This document shows positions 56,756-64,000 of a stretch of DNA of 64,000 nucleotides, one piece after another. Made by a program: the position numbers and the translations under genes. The notes under the pieces were generated by a model that was not told where the DNA came from, did no database searches, and saw only the letters and a list, made by a program, of their open reading frames with translations. Each line of letters opens with the position of its first letter. The stretch's first letter is position 1. The DNA comes from Fonsecaea monophora (taxonomy: Eukaryota; Ascomycota; Eurotiomycetes; Chaetothyriales; Herpotrichiellaceae): the NCBI RefSeq assembly GCF_001642475.1, contig NW_019174034.1:1-64000 (forward strand), given 5' to 3'.

Positions 56756-56982
56756 TGTGTCCACCTGCTCAATCACTGAGTACTCGGTGGATTTATTGCA
56801 AAACGGAGGAGCGAGTCTCGAAATCCTGCTGTATTGGACGGTGATGTAGAAGATGGTACTTACTAGAGGGACATCTGGACACCCGCAGCATCAGATCGTT
56901 CTTTGTCATAACGCAGAACAATGAGACCGAGATAGGTTCGGAATAGCGTTGTGACCGCGATGGATCCCTGGGGAACAGGACA

Positions 56983-57267
56983 ATGAAAACGAAGTTCTCA
57001 CTAGTTGTAAGACAAAGAATATGCTTGTACGGGCGCAAGTTTAGGCACATCAGAAAAGAACACCCGAGACGAACGATCGATGATGACGGGAAACCTGCCT
57101 CACTTTGTCAGGAACAGCCAGACAGCATACCACTCGCAATAGAAATCCCTGTTCGAACATATGGATCGGCCAGCAGGGTTCGCTCTGATGCATTGGATCT
57201 ACGACTTAAAGGGTTGCTGAAAGGTCCAAGTCTTGATAGGCTGCATAATGTACACTACACTGTATAG
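56983..57267 (+). other. Open frame of 94 codons, possibly an orphan exon
   Basis: An ATG-started frame (MKTKFSLVVRQRICLYGRK...) with balanced composition and no low-complexity bias, lying in otherwise gene-free DNA. It has no recognisable domain and is not clearly spliced to the next fragment. It may be a lineage-specific gene, part of a decayed gene, or chance. Confidence 0.2.
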
Positions 57268-57391
57268 ATGCAAGGTGGTCCTAGAATTAGACTGCATTCT
57301 GAATTTCTTTGGTGTCTTTAAAGGGAGATGGTTCTTCAATATCAACATAGGAACAGTTAGATATGCAGTCCTCGACACATTGATCATGTAG

Positions 57392-57574
57392 AAGGTTGAA
57401 TTAAAGGTTCTCCAGTTGTCACCAATCTTTAGAAATGTTGACAAGGCCGGAAGACGCAGGGACAGGCTGCGCACCCAGGCATCTGATACATACGAGGAAG
57501 CACTTTCTACTAAGATCACTGATCGTATTTTAGAATCTTTGAGACGGCTTCCACCAGTTAAGCAGGAGTCTTAA
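57392..57574 (+). pseudogene. Protein-like 60-codon fragment without start codon
   Basis: In frame 2 a stop-free run between TAG (57389) and TAA (57572) reads VLQLSPIFRNVDKAGRRR, then TQASDTYEEALSTKITDRI, ending RRLPPVKQES. It looks like the charged, helical C-terminus of a protein and has no ATG. It may be the last exon of an unrecognised gene or a remnant of a decayed gene or element. The family is not recognised. Confidence 0.25.
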
Positions 57575-58577
57575 TTGAGTAACCTATGGGTGGTCCTCTC
57601 CGAAGGCACGCCACTAGGAGTTTAAAGAAGCCTACTCATCCACTACATGTCATACATGTCTCAGTCTCCCTTCAGCCTCGCTATCAATTTGAGGTGACTC
57701 AGTCAATCAGAAATCTAAACGATTGGCCGTCTGAGGCGCAAGTTTGTCTTGGATGACGACGCCCCACTTTACTTTACCGCAAATAGATACCCTACACGTG
57801 AATACCCAGGCTGCCAAGGAATTTCTCTGGCATTGATTGGATATCTCAGATGTCACGTGACTAAAGTATCCACATATGCAAGGCTAAAGCGCCAGCCTCG
57901 CCATTCCCCAATCCGCTAACGCATTAGCTCAGTGCCAGCCTCGTCGTGTCTAGACCACCTATCCTGCCACGTCAACAGTAGCCAACCACCCATATGCAAT
58001 ACCCAGCCATCGTATAATGAGTCCAGAACGGCGGCGAGGCTGGTCCTCGCGCTTGCGGATAACTACATGTAGGCCTTGGAGTGCTCAACATTCTTGGTAG
58101 CATTCCATCAACCTTTGACAACCTCCCATTGCACAAAAGAAACCCGAAGCTTCACCTACACTACACAGCTGGTTGACATTGCATTCCTGATACAGGATCC
58201 CTCATTGTTTCCCCAGCAATACACCCCTACACACTTATCCAAGATTGATTCCACGGCGCCGCAAACGTTTGTTTTCCCGTTGAGTTGGGGTCCTTTGCCG
58301 AGCATCGCGTCACCTCCTCTGTCGCCGCGACCGCTCTCCCCTCGCAGTCACCAGTCCGAACCGGTTCCCATCAGGAAACTCCCCGACAGCACTTCGCTCC
58401 TCTGTGGACCTCGACTCAGCCCGCCTCCCCCTGTTCGATTTCGCACATTCACCTCTGCGGGACACGCACGCACCCAGAGCGAACCCTTTCGACCACCCGG
58501 CAACTTAGCCTCAATCGGCGGCCACTTTCGACCCCAGCCTCCCCCATCTCTCACTCAACCTCTAGTCGATCAGCATC

Positions 58578-58730
58578 ATGGTGCAAAGAAACTACGTGAT
58601 TGCGATCATTGTGATCTGCCTCTTCGTTGTGCTGGCCATTGTGGGTTACGCCATCTACGCGATCCAGAACCGAGTCAGCCTGTTTGCGAAACGGGAGAAG
58701 GAGATAGAAGAGGGAGAAGAAGAGGAATAA
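58578..58730 (+). CDS. 50-residue single-pass membrane microprotein
   Basis: The frame begins ATG 58578 in context ATCATGG: MVQRNY, then a strongly hydrophobic segment (residues 7-28, VIAIIVICLFVVLAIVGYAI) and a charged tail (LFAKREKEIEEGEEEE). The predicted form is a short single-span protein with a cytosolic charged tail. A competing open frame through the same DNA (58076-58873) has no ATG at all and reads unlike a protein here, so the microprotein frame is preferred. Directly at its stop codon another frame (58727-58873) becomes protein-like (ITLSETPRARRRVRF...), suggesting that the true product is longer, about 98 residues, through an intron, frameshift or sequence error. Confidence 0.55.
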   Translation: MVQRNYVIAIIVICLFVVLAIVGYAIYAIQNRVSLFAKREKEIEEGEEEE

Positions 58731-58873
58731 CGCTCTCGGAAACCCCGCGCGCCCGCAGGCGTGTACGTTTTCAACTTGATGAAGATGATGATCTCGAAAA
58801 GAAAGTTTTGGCGAACGCAAGGTTGGTTTCGGGATTGCTCTATTCGGAAGATGAGCGGGATACTTGGTTTTAA
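58727..58873 (+). other. Frame-shifted continuation of the membrane microprotein
   Basis: A 48-codon stretch in the -1 frame relative to the microprotein reads ITLSETPRARRRVRFQLDED, then DLEKKVLANARLVSGLL and YSEDERDTWF before TAA. It has an even composition and looks coding, while the microprotein's own frame stops. It could be a second exon (acceptor CCGCAG at 58751-58756, with a weak GTTTGC donor at 58682), or the genome may lack one A within GAGGAATAACG. Confidence 0.4.
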
Positions 58874-59039
58874 AAAAAAGTACAATGGCGTTCTAGCATG
58901 ATACGATGAGCGCTTTTTGTTGGGCGCAGCACTCGACGGATGTGTCATGATATACTATTTGAAGACAGCGAATGTAGATATGGTCAAGATTGAAGTAACA
59001 ATATAATTTTTTCCATGGCGGATTGCGGTCTGTCCATCT

Positions 59040-60638
59040 TTAAAGGTCTGAAATAATGCTGATATTTGCCTTTGGGTTTCTCCCGCTCTTTCGGCGTTCA
59101 TCCGCACTGGTCGGTGATTGTCCATTAGACAAGCCGTTCATGCCAATGCCTGGTTCGCTCTGCGTCTTCTTGAGCTCTCCAACCTTCACCACCGGTGTGC
59201 CTCCACCGGCGCCACCAGCTCCGTCGACAGGTGTCAGAGCTTGAGGCATGCGACGGTTTTTGTCTTCCTTCACATGCGCTTTCCACTTATTGACCAACTT
59301 GTCAAAGTCCCATTTGTCGCCTTGCCTTGTATTGACATTCTCGCTTGGCATGGATGCCATGTCGCCAGGTGCGTCGGCTCTGGCTGATCCAACGGGTGCC
59401 TTGTTTAGGCTCATCAACCGCAGTTCTTCGCGCATTGAAGACCCAAATGTTTTGCGCTCGGGCGGCCATAACGCCATTTCGCGTGGCCATTGGCAGCGGG
59501 AGAGGTACTCTACCTGTTGCTGTAACTGATTTGCCTCTTGCTGTAATCTCTCAAGTTTCTCCTCCATCTCTTGTACTTTCTGCTGCTCGGTGTTGTACGC
59601 CCTCAGCAACTCCACCTGCCACAACAGGTTACGAATCTCTGTTGGATGTGCCATCCAATTTTGAAAGCTTGCCTCCAGATGTGAGAGGGTAGATTCGGTC
59701 CATTGCGTCGCACTTCGTGTTAGGAAGTCCGCTTCCTCGGCAATATTGGAAGTTGTGGGTTGCGCGAGGCGCAGGGTCTGCCATTTCCAGTGATCGATTG
59801 TCGAGGTTAGCATTTGACGTAGAGGCGCAAGTTGGTCGGGGCCAGGTGGGTTAATCGGAATGGACTGTGGCGTGGAGAAGGGAGAAGCCTGGAACAAGGT
59901 TGCGGGCGCAGGCAAGACCTTTAAGCAGAGTGAGGGAAACGTCTCGCTCTGCACATCAAATTTGAAGGGGGAAGGCTTGGGAGAGGCATGTTTAGTGGCT
60001 GCGCGGAGACAGTCGAGGACCTCGCGCAGAGCGAGTTCGAGAGCTCGAGTATTTTCGGCATTGTTAGTGTGGTTGAGGTCTTGGGCGTAGACGGAGAAGC
60101 TGCGCTTGGTTCCAGAAGGGCTGGATACCACAGCAGGAGTAGGGGGAGGAGCAATGGCGGTAGCGGCAGCAGTGACCGGCGAGTCGAGGGTGGTTGGATC
60201 TGTAATCACGCCCGTAGCCTGCCAATTGAGTCTGTTCAATCGTACGTGCATACCACCAGGAGGGAGGCGATTGAGTTCAACGGCGGACGAGATGAGCGTG
60301 CCCGGCTGTGGAGCTATACTGGGACCTGGCGATGCCTGTGATGATCGGGTACCTTCACGCTCATTCTTGTCCTTGTCCCGTTTGCTGCTCCTGGCAGTGC
60401 GGCGCGTGATGCCTCCTCGTAGCCTTCGGATTTCCTCCACATCGTGGACTCCATCTGGTTTTTTCTTGGAGATAAACTGATCAAGATGGCGACCGAGAGA
60501 GGACGAGGTGAATTGCTGGTGACAGTATGGACATTCCTTGTCCTTGACCGCAGGTGCTTTTGTAGGTGGATGCGCCGCGTTCGGCTCTTCGGGCGATTCT
60601 GGCTCTTGTGATGCTTCGGATGCAGGAGACTCGGCCAT
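59040..60638 (-). CDS. Zinc-finger and coiled-coil protein conserved in fungi, unknown function
   Basis: Intronless frame of 532 residues from ATG 60638. Near residues 36-65 is a small zinc-finger-like motif (CPYCHQQFTSSSLGRHLDQF; C-x2-C-x11-H), resembling UBZ or C2HC fingers, followed by a conserved basic segment (RRLRGGITRRTARSSKR). A middle region (about 110-300) is Pro/Ser-rich with a helical core. A coiled coil lies near 355-390 (QQKVQEMEEKLERLQQEAN). The C-terminus contains a conserved WDFDKLVNKWKAHVKEDKNRRM block and a basic end. I do not recognise a named orthologue. Nuclear or nucleic-acid-related function is plausible but unsupported. Confidence 0.8.
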   Translation of the reverse strand: MAESPASEASQEPESPEEPNAAHPPTKAPAVKDKECPYCHQQFTSSSLGRHLDQFISKKKPDGVHDVEEIRRLRGGITRRTARSSKRDKDKNEREGTRSSQASPGPSIAPQPGTLISSAVELNRLPPGGMHVRLNRLNWQATGVITDPTTLDSPVTAAATAIAPPPTPAVVSSPSGTKRSFSVYAQDLNHTNNAENTRALELALREVLDCLRAATKHASPKPSPFKFDVQSETFPSLCLKVLPAPATLFQASPFSTPQSIPINPPGPDQLAPLRQMLTSTIDHWKWQTLRLAQPTTSNIAEEADFLTRSATQWTESTLSHLEASFQNWMAHPTEIRNLLWQVELLRAYNTEQQKVQEMEEKLERLQQEANQLQQQVEYLSRCQWPREMALWPPERKTFGSSMREELRLMSLNKAPVGSARADAPGDMASMPSENVNTRQGDKWDFDKLVNKWKAHVKEDKNRRMPQALTPVDGAGGAGGGTPVVKVGELKKTQSEPGIGMNGLSNGQSPTSADERRKSGRNPKANISIISDL

Positions 60639-61197
60639 TTTGCGTGATCCAACGTCGCTGCGACATGTAAATGCAGGCCAGGAACGCCGCCTCTCAATCC
60701 GAAGAGAAGAAAATACAATAAGAAGGGATAGGGTAGGCTGTCAATGCAATAACATGAGTGGTGTGAATTTCGTCTGTCACAGTTGTTCGTCCGAGCTGCC
60801 CGAGTTTACGGACCTTCGGGATTAATGCTAGCCGGCAGAGTTTGGGTTTGTTAGGCAATAGAATTTCTAGAGAACAACGCGCACCGCCACAGCCTATGAC
60901 GCTGACCAAGTCCATTTTGGGAAATCATGAAGAGTCGTTGTCAGGACCTACTACGGAGATCTCGTTGAGGGGTGTGGTAGACCCACGGTGGTAGGACAAG
61001 TACTATATTCAGCCTACTGTCACGTATCGTACATGTACATAACTTGAGATCGCGGTCTAGCTTTGCGCCAGACTCGTCAGGTTCTCATTTCTATCAGTCG
61101 TAAAGGTCCGTTTTCCCTTTGTGCCAAAACATCGTGGGTATGTCGTTGTTGTTACCGAGAAAAGGCTCAATTGCGTAATTCAAACAACGCTCCGACT
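60639..61197. other. Intergenic region between NIPA-type and zinc-finger genes
   Basis: Both genes are on the minus strand; this is the promoter of the zinc-finger gene and the 3' end of the transporter gene. No RNA gene, repeat or coding signal of note. Confidence 0.5.
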
Positions 61198-63810
61198 TCA
61201 GACGAAACTCCCTCCTTCAGGACCAGAAGGTTTCCAACTCTGCCGTCGACCGGCAGCTCTTAACCGCCGCTCTTCTCTTTCTCTTTTGCTCTGCTCCTCA
61301 AATCGTCTTCGGGTGGCTTCTGCCTCAATGCTGTCTAGCCGAACTGCATCGTAGCTGTGGGCATTATTCACTCTTGCGTCCTCGGAGACTTGAGTCCGGT
61401 GATCGTCTCCACCTATCCTGGGCAAACCACTGTCTTGATGCCGGATCGTAATGCTCGGCGGGCTCATCGATGAACTCTGGAAACGGTCTGACACTGCTGG
61501 TGTGGCTCTGGCCTGTGTCGTCCCGCCGCCCACCATCGTCCCTGGAATTGCTCGGTCGTCGTTGCTGTCTGTCGGAGGTGAACTCCTCGTGAGCAAAGGT
61601 GGGGGTTGATATATCCTCGGCGGACTTGGCCTTCTCCGGGTGCTTGCCATCCCGGATGGTGGTGTCGAAGCTCGGATCGTCTCGGTCGACCGACTCACGG
61701 TGTTCATCATCTGCCAACCATCAACCTCGTCAGAATATGACAGAGAATGTTGAGGAGGAGAAGGGTGTTGATAAGGATAGTAATCATCAACGCTTGAAGC
61801 AGAGCTGGACAGAGAATGGGTGGGAGAATGGGCATAAGGAAAGGGTTGAGATGGGCGCTCAGGCGAGCGAGACGATTCATGCTCAAGCAAAGCAACGTGA
61901 GAATCACCCTTGACAAGTCCCAATCTTTCCTCCTCGGATGCATTCTTCATCGCCCGTCTTTGTTCATGGCTGCTAGTCCGATGTGAGAGATTTGGTCGAG
62001 AAAGCACCGGGTCAATCTCGGGAGTGCGGGAACTTGGTCGAAGGAAGTTGGTGAAAGAGAACTGGCGCCTTGCTTCGTGGGGTGGCTTGAGTGCAGGGGA
62101 GGATGACGGTTTGGCGGGTAGGGGTTTGGAGCGGGGCGAGGGTTGCGCTGCTATGCTGATCGCTCCTTCTTTCAAATGGCCTTGAGGGAGTCCATAAATC
62201 CGTTCTTGGGCATCTTCAAGGCTTCCTGGGCCATAGGGTATGATGGGTGACTCGGCTTTGGATGGAACGACCTTGATATCCGTCAAAGCAACGGGATGTA
62301 TGGGGCTCCGTAGAGAATCTTGCGGCATGGTGGCATGGTGACGAGGACTGGGGTGACGAATCACGCTCTGAGCACGATTCCGAAGAGTTTCGAAGAATCC
62401 AGCTTCATCATGCTCGGCATCTTCTTGCTCTGGATCAGGAAAATGTGACATTCCCAGCGGTGGATGAACGGTCTTCCGTCGAACAACGGCGCCAGGTTCG
62501 CCAATTACTGTTTTTCGACGGCGGAGTCCATCCCATTCCACAATTTCGTTCTCGCGAAGTGGCTCGAGTTGGTCTTTGAGTTTGTCTTCCCGGAGCCGTC
62601 TGGCTTCCTCCTGTTCCATTTTTTGCCGCGAGACGGAGATCCTTCTGATTAGAGCCGCAGTGCCGCGAATAGCATCGGCCTTGGGCTCCGTCTCCGGCTG
62701 CTCCACCTCCGCAATCTCCCTGACTTGATTGAGATCACCCTTGAAGACCGCGGCATCCGGAACATCTTTCGCAGATTTGGACATTTGTAGAAGGACGACG
62801 CCGGCACATATCTGGAGAAACCCCATGATCACGGTGGTGATGGACACGGCTGTGCCCTTGAAACCTCGAAATAGGATGGCGGAAGTAATAATTGTGGCGC
62901 TGGTGAAGATGACATAATAGGTCGGAGTGACGAGAGCAGCATTGAAGATGTTCAGGGCTTTCTGGAAGGTATTAGCACCGGATAGTGTCTGGGAAAGAGG
63001 CATACTTGCATTGAGGTAGATGATTTCAGTTAGAAGAGTCGCAATCACAAACACCAGTAGAACGTAGAGGAACCATTGGTTGAATTGGGACTTTCCACCC
63101 ACTTGGGCAACGACCGCACTTCCCAGTCCCTGGGTCGCTACGACACTAAGGCCACCGATCAAGCTGCAGATGCTGAGGTAGACCAACATGCTTTTCTTAC
63201 CGTAGCGCGGCCCGGCCCACAAGGCGATGAATACGCATGCAACAATCACGACACCAGCATAGCTGAGGAAGCCTGGGGCGATGACAAAGTGCTGCATTTC
63301 TTGAATATCGGCGACAGCGCTTTGCTCGGGGGCGTTGAGAACAATGACAATGCTGCCGACGATGCAATTGAAGCAGCCCACTTTGCCCACGAAACTCAGG
63401 CGCTCCTTGAGAAAGATGGCAGAAAGAATGGTTGTGACCACAACACTTAGCGCCCCCAGGGGGGTGACGAGGATGGCGTCGACGAACGCATAAGCAACAA
63501 AGTTACAGATTTCGCCCAGGATCATCAGCGTCATGCCTCCCCACCACCAAACATTTTTGAGGTAGCCGTAACCCTCACCGGCTTCCTCATTATATTTGGC
63601 GTTCGCCTTGAGAAGTCCGGTCTTTTTCATCACAAATGAGATACCGATGAACAAGCCCGAAGCGACAGCCAGACTGAGTCCGATTGCTTTGTAGACAGGC
63701 GGACGGTTTGCTGCTGCGTCATTGGAATCGGTGGCGGTTGAATTGGTCGTCTCATTGCGGGCTATCAGGGTGTGAGCCACGGCCCATACCTGCGGAGGTA
63801 CATTTTCCAT
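61198..63810 (-). CDS. NIPA-like magnesium transporter with long cytosolic tail
   Basis: Intronless 870-residue frame from ATG 63810. Residues 40-345 contain nine hydrophobic spans of the NIPA family (drug/metabolite transporter-like fold): AIGLSLAVASGLFIGISFV, WWGGMTLMILGEICNFVAY, TPLGALSVVVTTILSAIFL, and later FLQICAGVVLLQM. The conserved YLKNVWWW and ATQGLGSAVV motifs of the family are present. A very long disordered tail follows (about 350-870), with many Ser/Pro/Arg motifs, suggesting phosphorylation-based control. NIPA proteins transport Mg2+ or related ions in animals; the fungal role is inferred. It is the second candidate Mg2+ transporter in this window, not adjacent to the CorA gene. 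Confidence 0.92.
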   Translation of the reverse strand: MENVPPQVWAVAHTLIARNETTNSTATDSNDAAANRPPVYKAIGLSLAVASGLFIGISFVMKKTGLLKANAKYNEEAGEGYGYLKNVWWWGGMTLMILGEICNFVAYAFVDAILVTPLGALSVVVTTILSAIFLKERLSFVGKVGCFNCIVGSIVIVLNAPEQSAVADIQEMQHFVIAPGFLSYAGVVIVACVFIALWAGPRYGKKSMLVYLSICSLIGGLSVVATQGLGSAVVAQVGGKSQFNQWFLYVLLVFVIATLLTEIIYLNASMPLSQTLSGANTFQKALNIFNAALVTPTYYVIFTSATIITSAILFRGFKGTAVSITTVIMGFLQICAGVVLLQMSKSAKDVPDAAVFKGDLNQVREIAEVEQPETEPKADAIRGTAALIRRISVSRQKMEQEEARRLREDKLKDQLEPLRENEIVEWDGLRRRKTVIGEPGAVVRRKTVHPPLGMSHFPDPEQEDAEHDEAGFFETLRNRAQSVIRHPSPRHHATMPQDSLRSPIHPVALTDIKVVPSKAESPIIPYGPGSLEDAQERIYGLPQGHLKEGAISIAAQPSPRSKPLPAKPSSSPALKPPHEARRQFSFTNFLRPSSRTPEIDPVLSRPNLSHRTSSHEQRRAMKNASEEERLGLVKGDSHVALLEHESSRSPERPSQPFPYAHSPTHSLSSSASSVDDYYPYQHPSPPQHSLSYSDEVDGWQMMNTVSRSTETIRASTPPSGMASTRRRPSPPRIYQPPPLLTRSSPPTDSNDDRAIPGTMVGGGTTQARATPAVSDRFQSSSMSPPSITIRHQDSGLPRIGGDDHRTQVSEDARVNNAHSYDAVRLDSIEAEATRRRFEEQSKREREERRLRAAGRRQSWKPSGPEGGSFV

Positions 63811-64000
63811 GGTATGGATGTGTGCGGTTCGAACAACCGCGTGCGCGGGCCACCAACGTAGAATAGCGCTACGACGTCGAGGCCATGGACGCTGGTGAAT
63901 CCTGTCGTGAGGCTTGCGTGAGTAAGCAGAGGATCTTTTTCAGAGCCACTTCGAAGTGCTCGGTTTGAATAATATAGTCTTTCAACGTCCAGGTCGTTCC

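Larger units (their letters stand above)
56756..58577. other. Long intergenic region with possible orphan exons
   Basis: It separates the Cys-rich gene and the small membrane-protein gene, which diverge. It contains an ATG-started frame (56983-57267) and a protein-like fragment without ATG (57392-57574), listed separately. From about 58080 the plus strand is CCT-rich and open in one frame without any ATG, probably the leader of the small membrane protein. Confidence 0.45.

Noticed and set aside
58076..58873. 265-residue open frame with proline-rich N-terminus
   Set aside because: It begins on TTG and contains no methionine; only its last 48 codons look coding and they are reported with the microprotein.
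1..64000. Biosynthetic gene cluster, CRISPR or defence-type system
   Set aside because: No polyketide or peptide synthase, terpene cyclase, repeat-spacer array or prophage-like module is present; gene functions are mixed housekeeping.

Overview
The window is nuclear DNA of a filamentous ascomycete (Pezizomycotina). Short introns of about 45-160 bases with GT...AG ends interrupt several genes, and genes lie on both strands about 1-2 kb apart. The gene set includes fungal markers: a Zn2Cys6 regulator, Chs5, an Alr-type CorA transporter, a Bre4/ArAE-type membrane protein and a giant Leashin-like 'involucrin repeat' protein. A single-gene Leashin arrangement recalls Eurotiomycetes (Aspergillus relatives or black yeasts), but that placement is inference. 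I found no rRNA, convincing tRNA, CRISPR array, intact transposon or secondary-metabolite cluster.

Layout. 1-5.2 kb: a long pyrimidine-rich leader and a large proline-rich Zn2Cys6 transcription factor. 6.6-8.7 kb: an Upf1-like SF1 helicase whose ATPase motifs are degenerate. 10.2-19.7 kb: a compact block with a patatin-like protein lacking the catalytic serine, the XPF/Rad1 repair nuclease, eIF1A, a divergently transcribed protein resembling bacterial RNase P protein (RnpA), and the exomer scaffold Chs5. 21-25.5 kb: a secreted But2-like protein and an Alr-type CorA magnesium transporter with GGN in place of GMN. 26.1-44.6 kb: one gene of about 6,165 codons, with a 16,965-base first exon, encoding a disordered protein with about 20 lysine-rich motifs and a C-terminal coiled coil; it is the probable Woronin-body tether Leashin. 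45.5-51.9 kb: an NAD-dependent epimerase-like SDR, a coiled-coil protein of unknown function with no visible ATG, and a Bre4-like transporter. 52.7-56.8 kb: an AlkB-family dioxygenase, an amidase and a Cys-rich unknown. 58.6-63.8 kb: a tiny membrane protein with an apparent frame break, a zinc-finger/coiled-coil protein and a NIPA-type magnesium transporter.

The genes do not form one pathway. Housekeeping functions (DNA repair, translation initiation, chitin synthase traffic, Mg2+ transport) are mixed with lineage-specific proteins. The best leads are the RnpA-like gene, because the protein partner of mitochondrial RNase P RNA in filamentous fungi is not well established, and three proteins that keep an enzyme fold but lack signature catalytic residues (patatin, helicase, CorA). 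Many long open frames, especially those opposite the giant gene, are shadows. Start codons were checked base by base; where a frame opened on TTG or GTG, the first in-frame ATG or an upstream exon was used.
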